Part shown: piece by piece, positions 58,546 to 64,000 of the stretch
How positions within the stretch are numbered: the stretch's first letter is position 1
Layout of the letters: each line of letters opens with the position of its first letter
From: Chryseobacterium viscerum
Lineage (GTDB): Bacteria; Bacteroidota; Bacteroidia; Flavobacteriales; Weeksellaceae
NCBI RefSeq assembly: GCF_002899945.2
Contig: NZ_PPEG02000006.1
Location: forward strand, 62,001-126,000
Reading direction: 5' to 3'
Length of the DNA: 64,000 nt
Position numbers and translations under genes: made by a program
Notes under the pieces: model-generated
Databases searched by the model: none
Told to the model about the DNA's origin: nothing
Seen by the model: the letters and a program-made list of their open reading frames with translations, nothing else

Positions 58546-59116
58546 AGGAAGATTAGAGGCATTCAGCGACGGTGTCCTCGCTATTATTATCACCATCATG
58601 GTACTTGAACTAAAAGTACCTGAGGGATATAGCTGGACAAGTCTCAAACCTCTCCTTCCCAAGTTCCTGGCTTATATTTTCAGTTTTATTTATGTAGGAA
58701 TCTACTGGAACAATCATCATCATTTGTTTCAGACGGTAAAGAAAGTAAATGGCAGTATTCTTTGGGCCAATCTTCACCTTTTGTTTTGGCTTTCCCTGAT
58801 GCCTGTTGCCACAGAATGGATCGGCACTACAAGTTTTGCCAAAAACCCAGTAGCAGTTTATGGTATCGGGCTCATTATGGCAGCGATTGCTTACACCATT
58901 CTGGAGCATGTCATCATCAAATGCGAGGGTGAAGATTCAAAGCTGAAAGAGGCCATTCACTCGAAATACAAAGAATATATCTCTATTATATTTTATGTCC
59001 TCGGGATCGCTACTTCATTTTTTTATCCTTATATTGCCATAGGTTTTTATTATCTCGTGGCTCTCATATGGCTGATTCCGGACAGAAGAATCGAAAAAAC
59101 ATTAAAAGAAAATTGA
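58538..59116 (+). CDS. TMEM175 family potassium channel-like protein (DUF1211)
   Basis: This 192-residue membrane protein starts MNKGRLEAFSDGVLAIIITIMVLELKVP, the F-S-D motif (residues 9-11) and helix of bacterial TMEM175 channels. About six membrane segments are visible, including YWNNHHHLFQ. It should conduct potassium. Its presence within a redox-stress cluster is notable but its role here is unknown. Confidence 0.88.
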   Translation: MNKGRLEAFSDGVLAIIITIMVLELKVPEGYSWTSLKPLLPKFLAYIFSFIYVGIYWNNHHHLFQTVKKVNGSILWANLHLLFWLSLMPVATEWIGTTSFAKNPVAVYGIGLIMAAIAYTILEHVIIKCEGEDSKLKEAIHSKYKEYISIIFYVLGIATSFFYPYIAIGFYYLVALIWLIPDRRIEKTLKEN

Positions 59117-59117
59117 T

Positions 59118-59336
59118 ATGGAAACACACGAATATCCCAATGGTAACATTACTGTCATCTGGCAGCCTGAAAAGTGTATCCACTCTGCTATATGCGTAAA
59201 AACACTTCCAAAAGTCTACAATCCTAAAGAAAGACCTTGGATAAAAGCAGAAAATGCAACTCCGGAAGAACTTAAAAAACAGGTAGACTTATGCCCTTCA
59301 GGTGCATTAAGTTATAAATTCAATACAGAAAAATAA
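59118..59336 (+). CDS. divergent [4Fe-4S] mono-cluster protein
   Basis: This 72-residue protein matches the Fer4_19-type domain with Cys20, Cys26 and Cys59 (CIHSAICVKTL and LCPSGALSY), three cysteines rather than the usual four; the family often has a fourth non-Cys ligand. It could be an electron carrier for the nearby flavin or cluster proteins. Its stop codon TAA overlaps the ATG of the OsmC gene. Confidence 0.85.
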   Translation: METHEYPNGNITVIWQPEKCIHSAICVKTLPKVYNPKERPWIKAENATPEELKKQVDLCPSGALSYKFNTEK

Positions 59337-59731
59337 TGGCGGTAACAGTAAAAGCAAGTTTAGGAAAAACAAAATACTATACAGAAGTAACAGCGGGCGA
59401 AAATACGATCATCACTGATGAACCGATTGATAAAGGCGGACAGAATAAAGGTTTTAATCCTATGGAAATTCTGGCTACATCACTGGCAAGCTGTACAGCT
59501 GCTACGCTGAGAATGTACATTGAAAGAAAGGAATGGGATGTAGAAAACATCAATGTGGAAGTAGAACTTGAAAATTATCCCTTAACAAAAAGAGCTGTTT
59601 TCAAAAGAGATATCACCTTTGAAGGTGTTCTGGATGAGGAGCAGCTGAAAAGACTGCATACCATTGCTGATGCCTGCCCTGTTCATAAAATATTAACTAA
59701 CGACATAGAAATACTAACTAAATTCTCATAA
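59336..59731 (+). CDS. OsmC family peroxiredoxin-like protein
   Basis: The 131-residue protein has the OsmC fold with the two reactive cysteines Cys53 (ATSLASCTAATL) and Cys114 (ADACPVHKIL), which reduce organic hydroperoxides. Such proteins protect against oxidative stress. It starts on the final A of the preceding stop codon, so translation is coupled. Confidence 0.9.
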   Translation: MAVTVKASLGKTKYYTEVTAGENTIITDEPIDKGGQNKGFNPMEILATSLASCTAATLRMYIERKEWDVENINVEVELENYPLTKRAVFKRDITFEGVLDEEQLKRLHTIADACPVHKILTNDIEILTKFS

Positions 59732-59732
59732 C

Positions 59733-60020
59733 ATGATCGAAGTAAAACAAAACAACGACGAAAAACACGGAAGTTTTGAAGCTTTCATAGATGGAAGACG
59801 CGCAGGAATGATGACCTATACCTGGGCAGGAGAAGAAAGATTTATTATAGACCACACGGAGGTGGAAGAATCCTACAACGGAAAAGGTGTAGGTAAGGAA
59901 ATGCTTCTGGCAGCAGTAGATTTTGCCAGGAAAAACGGGAAAAAGATTATTCCCCTCTGTCCTTTCGCTAAAGCAAGTTTTCAGAAAAGTGAGGAACTTC
60001 AGGATGTATTAGTGAATTAG
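59733..60020 (+). CDS. GNAT-like N-acetyltransferase
   Basis: This 95-residue short acetyltransferase has HTEVEESYNGKGVGKEMLLAAV and LCPFAKASFQKSEEL, matching the type of the GNAT gene at 56724. It starts 1 bp after the OsmC gene and ends the cluster. A hairpin terminator follows. Confidence 0.88.
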   Translation: MIEVKQNNDEKHGSFEAFIDGRRAGMMTYTWAGEERFIIDHTEVEESYNGKGVGKEMLLAAVDFARKNGKKIIPLCPFAKASFQKSEELQDVLVN

Positions 60021-60044
60021 TCACTGTTTCCACCCTTACCATAC

Positions 60045-60077
60045 AAACCTTTCAGAGTATTTCTGGAAGGTTTTTTA
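60045..60077 (+). terminator. terminator of the redox-stress cluster
   Basis: AAACCTTTCAGA pairs with TCTGGAAGGTTT (one wobble) and extends into T-run. Confidence 0.8.
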
Positions 60078-60208
60078 TTTTTAATTTTTTAAACAAAATC
60101 TATATCCAGAGCACTTATCAAAATAAACTGTAAAGCAAATTAACGGTTCATCATTCACTATAAAACTGACAGCTTTGTAAATTCGCAATTCACGACTGAT
60201 CTTTTTTA

Positions 60209-60216
60209 TATATTTG
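60209..60216 (+). promoter_or_regulatory. -7 box of symporter gene
   Basis: TATATTTG matches TAnnTTTG, 20 bp ahead of the start codon. Confidence 0.5.
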
Positions 60217-60236
60217 CTAAAATTTAAAAATCAAGC

Positions 60237-61796
60237 ATGAATCCAGGAACTATCCTTTTGCTATTTGTTTTCATTTATTTTATCGGCCTTTTGGTGATAT
60301 CTTATTTCACTAGCAGGAACTCTGATAACCAGTCGTTTTTTATCGGTAATAAAAAGAGTAAATGGTGGCTCGTTGCATTCGGGATGATAGGAACCAGCTT
60401 AAGCGGGGTTACTTTTATTTCAGTTCCGGGAACTGTAGGTAAAATGACCGGCTCCGAATATATTTACGGAGGTTTTGAATACTATATGATGGTCATTGGG
60501 TTCTTCATTGGGTATTTTATTGTTGCAGCCGTACTGCTTCCCCTCTATTATAAGATGAATCTGACTTCCATTTATACCTATTTAGGTAGAAGATTCAATG
60601 TGGAGGCACATAAAATAGGCTCTATATTTTTTATTATCTCAAGAGCCATTGGTGCTACAGCAAGATTATATCTGGTGGTAAATGTTTTACAGATCTTCTT
60701 ACTGCAGGGTCTGGGAGTGCCTTTCTGGGTGACTTCTCTTATTCTTTTGCTGATGGTCCTTCTGTATACTTTTGAAGGCGGTGTAAAGACTATTGTTATT
60801 ACCGATACTCTGCAGACTTCTTTTATGATTATCAGTCTTGTAGCATGTATCGTTTTTATTTTATCAAACCTGAATTTATCTTTTGGTGAAGCGTATACGA
60901 TTCTGGAACAGAAAAATTATACTCATTTCATTAATTTTGACCCTAATTCCAAAACTTTTTTCCTGAAAACCATTTTGGGAGGGATTTTTATTACGATTGC
61001 CATGACTGGACTGGATCAGGAAATGATGCAGAAAAACATTTCTGTAGACAATCTTAAGAATTCAAAGAAAAACATGCTGACCTTTGCAGGAACTCTTCTT
61101 TTGGTAAATCTTGCCTTCTTATTCCTTGGAGGATTACTTTATCTTTTTGCGATCCAGCACGGCGCTGAATATGGAACTCTGAACTCTGAAACGATAACTA
61201 ATATTTTTGGATTTAAAGATTCAGCAGGAAATATTAAAAATATAATGGGAGACGACCTTTTCCCTGCTTTATCACTTCAGGGATATTTCCCAATGGCTAT
61301 TTCCGTTATTTTCATTATCGGATTGATTTCAGCATTGTTCCCTTCAGCAGACGGGGCATTAACGGCTGTAACAAGCTCCTATTGTGTAGATTTATTAAAC
61401 CTTAATGAAGATAAAACCAAAACTGAAAAAGAGAAAAAACGCCTTCGTATGAAAGTGCATTTAATTTTCACAGTAGTTTTCTTCATCCTGATTATGGTCT
61501 TCAAAGCATTGAATGACAAGTCTATTGTTTATCTGATCATGGAAATTGCAGGGTATACGTATGGACCGCTTTTGGGACTTTTTGCTTTTGGAATTTTCAC
61601 CAAGTTTCAGATTTCCAGAAAATACTCTATTCTTGCGGTTACTCTTTTAGCTCCTGTATTGACTTATTTCATCAATCTGGCGGTTACAACTTATACTGAT
61701 TACAGAATTGGGGTAGAACTGATTGTCCTTAACGGGCTTCTGACCTTTATTGGTTTATGGCTGGTGAAAAACAAACAATATTTAAAAGTTGTTTAA
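60237..61796 (+). CDS. sodium:solute symporter family protein
   Basis: This 519-residue polytopic protein belongs to the SSS family. The start shows GNKKSKWWLVAFGMIGTSLSGVTFISVPGTVG, a Na+-site-like segment, and later FPSADGALTAVTSSYCVDLLN, the second conserved region. About 13 membrane segments are expected. It would take up a sugar, amino acid, or other small solute with sodium; the substrate is not defined. Confidence 0.9.
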   Translation: MNPGTILLLFVFIYFIGLLVISYFTSRNSDNQSFFIGNKKSKWWLVAFGMIGTSLSGVTFISVPGTVGKMTGSEYIYGGFEYYMMVIGFFIGYFIVAAVLLPLYYKMNLTSIYTYLGRRFNVEAHKIGSIFFIISRAIGATARLYLVVNVLQIFLLQGLGVPFWVTSLILLLMVLLYTFEGGVKTIVITDTLQTSFMIISLVACIVFILSNLNLSFGEAYTILEQKNYTHFINFDPNSKTFFLKTILGGIFITIAMTGLDQEMMQKNISVDNLKNSKKNMLTFAGTLLLVNLAFLFLGGLLYLFAIQHGAEYGTLNSETITNIFGFKDSAGNIKNIMGDDLFPALSLQGYFPMAISVIFIIGLISALFPSADGALTAVTSSYCVDLLNLNEDKTKTEKEKKRLRMKVHLIFTVVFFILIMVFKALNDKSIVYLIMEIAGYTYGPLLGLFAFGIFTKFQISRKYSILAVTLLAPVLTYFINLAVTTYTDYRIGVELIVLNGLLTFIGLWLVKNKQYLKVV

Positions 61797-61810
61797 TCTT
61801 TATACAAAAT

Positions 61811-61848
61811 AAAAAAGGCTGTTTTCAATAGAAGACAGCCTTTTTTTT
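61811..61848. terminator. bidirectional terminator
   Basis: AAAAAAGGCTGT pairs with ACAGCCTTTTTT around a 12-nt loop; the A- and T-runs can serve the symporter and the convergent protease gene. Confidence 0.85.
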
Positions 61849-61865
61849 ATTTAATGATGGATTAT

Positions 61866-64000
61866 TTATTCTTTAATCCACTTGATTGTTTTCTCTAAAT
61901 TCTTAGATTTAACCTTGATCAGATAATCTCCTTTTATCAGTTGAGATAGGTCAAAAGTACCTACTTTATCATGGTTCAATTTGTTATTTGCCTGGTTGAA
62001 TACTAATCTTCCGCTTACATCATACACTGTAATATCATACACTTCATTTGAGTTGGTAAATTTGATATTCAGAAGTCCTTTACTTGGATTAGGATATACT
62101 ACGAATACATCTTGATTAGCAGCTGCTTCACTCACACCCAACGTCTGAGTAATGGTAAAGTTAATAGGGTTAATGTTGTAGAAAACATTCGTCTCTGCTG
62201 CTACCATAATTCTTGCTTGTGTAGTAGTCACATTAGGAATGGTAATCGTTTGAGAACCGTCATTCGGAGTGGAAGCTAAGATCACGGTAGGATACGTAAG
62301 CCCTCCATCTGTTGAAAGGTAGATATTTACAGTAGCAGCATTCACAGGAAATGCTGTTGTATTTGCTACATCCCATGTTATCGTCTGAGTAGAATTACCT
62401 GCCCAGCTTACCGCTGTAGTAGGTGCTGTTACAATAAAAGGTCCGGAATTTCCATCAACAGTAATAATGGCATCATCATTGGATACTCCAGCACAGCCTG
62501 CATTATTATCTCTTACAGTTAGTCTGAATTCCATTGTTCTGGCATAAGATGGTAAAATTTCTCCTTTGCTTACTGTATTATTGATTACATCTGTAATTTT
62601 AGGGAAATATCTGTAAGGAACCGTTACAGGAACAAATGATCTGAATATAGCAGCATTTAATGTTGGTACGTTCCAGTCACTTGCCGGGCCTACATCATTC
62701 TGTTCCCATGAGTACGTAAGTGGATTGTTGTCTATATCTGAAGCCGATCCTTCTAATCTAAAAGGTGTACTCTTAGGTATGGTATAATCACCTCCTGCAT
62801 TTACTGTAGGAGCAAAATTGTTAGAAGGAATCGTCACCTGACATGTTGTAGACTGAACTTTCGTCGTAATAGACTGGTATGATTTGGTATGGAAAGTAGG
62901 TATACTGTTGGCTGCTAAGTTATTAACACTTCCACAAATCCCTGCATAGGCCATAATTGTAATACCGCTTCCTGGTTCTACAGCATTGGCTGCACTACGG
63001 TTTCCTCCTCCACAGCTTCCTGTTGTTGCATTAAATGTATGTGGACCTCCAAACTGATGCCCTACTTCATGGGCTACATAATCAATATCGTAAGGATCTC
63101 CCACAGGATTCGGTGAACCAGTGATCCCTCTTCCTTTATTTCCATTGTTACAGATTACTCCTAATCCGGCTAATCCACCACCACCGGTACTGAAAGTATG
63201 TCCGATGTCATAATTGGCATTTCCTATAAGTAAATCAATCTGAGTCTGACTTTCGTTAATTAATGTACCCGCAGAATTATTTCCATTAAATGGATCTGTA
63301 GCAGCATTGGTAAAGACTACATTGGCTTCATTATCCACTAATACCAATCTTGAAGCTACTTCCTGCTCATACACTCCATTCACTCTGTTCACAGAAGTTA
63401 CAATTGCTGAAAGCGTTTGTGCAACAGTAGGCGTAGCTGTACCGGTTGCCGCTACTGCATATTCTCCTGTACAGGCTACTGCAAACCTAAAAACTCTAAT
63501 TTGAGTTCCTACGCTTGGAGCTGTGGTTTTTTGAGCGTTTTTTTTTCCCAGTGGAGTATCATCTTCATCTTGTACTCCGCAAGACCTTGGAGTTTTATCA
63601 ATTAAGTCACTTTTTTTATAAATGATATAATTGTTAATATCCAGTTTTGCATAAGGATCGATATAAGTATCTCCAGCTACCACGGATTTTATCTGTGCAT
63701 GGAATCCCAGCTCGGTAAAATCAAGTTTTATAGTAGCGTATTTATCATCCATTCCCTGTCCTGTAAAAGTAACAATTTGAGGGAATTGGCTGGCCAGTCC
63801 TGGAGCCATTACGGAAGATTTCCAGATTCTGAACTTTGCTTTTGTACCATCAGGCATTGGTAGTACAATAATAGGTGCGTTATCTTTACGATCACTGTCT
63901 TTCAGTTCCGGAACAGAATTAAAATAGCTTTTCATTCCAGCCACATCCAAGGTATACGTCAATGACTTTTCCGGTTGTACTGTTCTCTTTTTAGGATCTG
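61866..64000 (-). CDS. reprolysin-like metallopeptidase with T9SS sorting domain (5' end outside window)
   Basis: The frame is open to the right edge, so the signal peptide and the first residues are missing; 711 codons are visible. It has the extended zinc motif H-E-V-G-H-Q-F-G-G-P-H (complement of 63037-63070), typical of metzincins and M12B/reprolysin-like bacterial proteases. Ig/PKD-like and P-domain-like modules follow. The C-terminus (61866 to about 62110) has a type A T9SS domain with VVYPNPSKGLLNIKF and TVYDVSGRLV, which routes the protein through the Por secretion system. It is a secreted protease, probably for protein or glycoprotein breakdown. Confidence 0.93.
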   Translation of the reverse strand, partial: DPKKRTVQPEKSLTYTLDVAGMKSYFNSVPELKDSDRKDNAPIIVLPMPDGTKAKFRIWKSSVMAPGLASQFPQIVTFTGQGMDDKYATIKLDFTELGFHAQIKSVVAGDTYIDPYAKLDINNYIIYKKSDLIDKTPRSCGVQDEDDTPLGKKNAQKTTAPSVGTQIRVFRFAVACTGEYAVAATGTATPTVAQTLSAIVTSVNRVNGVYEQEVASRLVLVDNEANVVFTNAATDPFNGNNSAGTLINESQTQIDLLIGNANYDIGHTFSTGGGGLAGLGVICNNGNKGRGITGSPNPVGDPYDIDYVAHEVGHQFGGPHTFNATTGSCGGGNRSAANAVEPGSGITIMAYAGICGSVNNLAANSIPTFHTKSYQSITTKVQSTTCQVTIPSNNFAPTVNAGGDYTIPKSTPFRLEGSASDIDNNPLTYSWEQNDVGPASDWNVPTLNAAIFRSFVPVTVPYRYFPKITDVINNTVSKGEILPSYARTMEFRLTVRDNNAGCAGVSNDDAIITVDGNSGPFIVTAPTTAVSWAGNSTQTITWDVANTTAFPVNAATVNIYLSTDGGLTYPTVILASTPNDGSQTITIPNVTTTQARIMVAAETNVFYNINPINFTITQTLGVSEAAANQDVFVVYPNPSKGLLNIKFTNSNEVYDITVYDVSGRLVFNQANNKLNHDKVGTFDLSQLIKGDYLIKVKSKNLEKTIKWIKE

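Noticed and set aside
1-64000. tRNA, rRNA, prophage or integrative element
   Set aside because: No cloverleaf, rRNA segment, integrase, attachment site or phage structural gene was seen in any part of the window by reading; a tRNAscan or Infernal run would be decisive.

Overview
The window looks like a chromosomal segment of a Bacteroidota species close to Chryseobacterium or Elizabethkingia (family Weeksellaceae). The evidence is the AT-rich DNA, many TAnnTTTG (-7) promoter boxes, few Shine-Dalgarno sites, TonB-dependent receptors, a GLPGLI-domain protein, a T9SS-sorted metalloprotease, a Chryseobacterium-type double-glycine peptide leader and small palindromic intergenic repeats. No rRNA, tRNA, CRISPR array, prophage or intact insertion sequence was seen.

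Layout. 1-3.8 kb: the end of a DUF1304 membrane protein, then a proVWX osmoprotectant ABC transporter operon behind an unusually structured leader of about 370 nt. 4-9 kb: an HxlR regulator divergent from a quinone-oxidoreductase-like gene and a cupin gene, two copies and a half copy of a palindromic repeat family, and a TonB receptor/thioredoxin operon whose promoter lies inside a perfect palindrome. 9-19.7 kb: a dispersed tyrosine (homogentisate) degradation region with hmgA, hppD, fahA and a flavin-reductase-like gene. Interspersed are two acetyl-CoA hydrolase/transferase family genes, a bacteriocin-like peptide gene between direct repeats, and a GxxExxY nuclease-fold gene inside inverted repeats.

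19.9-31 kb: a lipoprotein, two alpha/beta hydrolases, a HipA-like kinase overlapping a DUF3037 gene, CstA, a large TonB receptor and a UvrD/PcrA helicase. 31-47 kb: a catalytic/non-catalytic M16 peptidase pair, secG, recR with a glycosyltransferase, a LURP-one protein, peptidase pepD, a LOG-family protein, a ferredoxin and its probable reductase, a DUF3108 protein, pheS, YceI, an orphan ABC ATPase, a candidate structured RNA and a PhnA-type zinc-ribbon protein. 47.9-64 kb: an RsmB-like methyltransferase, a GLPGLI-PNGase F-like fusion, asnB, an MFS exporter, an eight-gene redox/stress cluster (pirins, FMN reductase, OsmC, Fe-S protein, TMEM175 channel, two GNATs), a sodium:solute symporter, and a reprolysin-like T9SS protease running off the right edge.

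How the genes fit together. HppD, HmgA and FahA account for most of the path from 4-hydroxyphenylpyruvate to fumarate and acetoacetate; no maleylacetoacetate isomerase is visible. CstA, the TonB receptors, the peptidases and the secreted PNGase-like and reprolysin-like proteins suggest a peptide- and glycoprotein-scavenging lifestyle. Operons are short, mostly closed by strong hairpin terminators, and several genes have a -7 box so close to the start codon that leaderless transcripts are likely. All functional statements are from reading the translated sequences; no database search was run.
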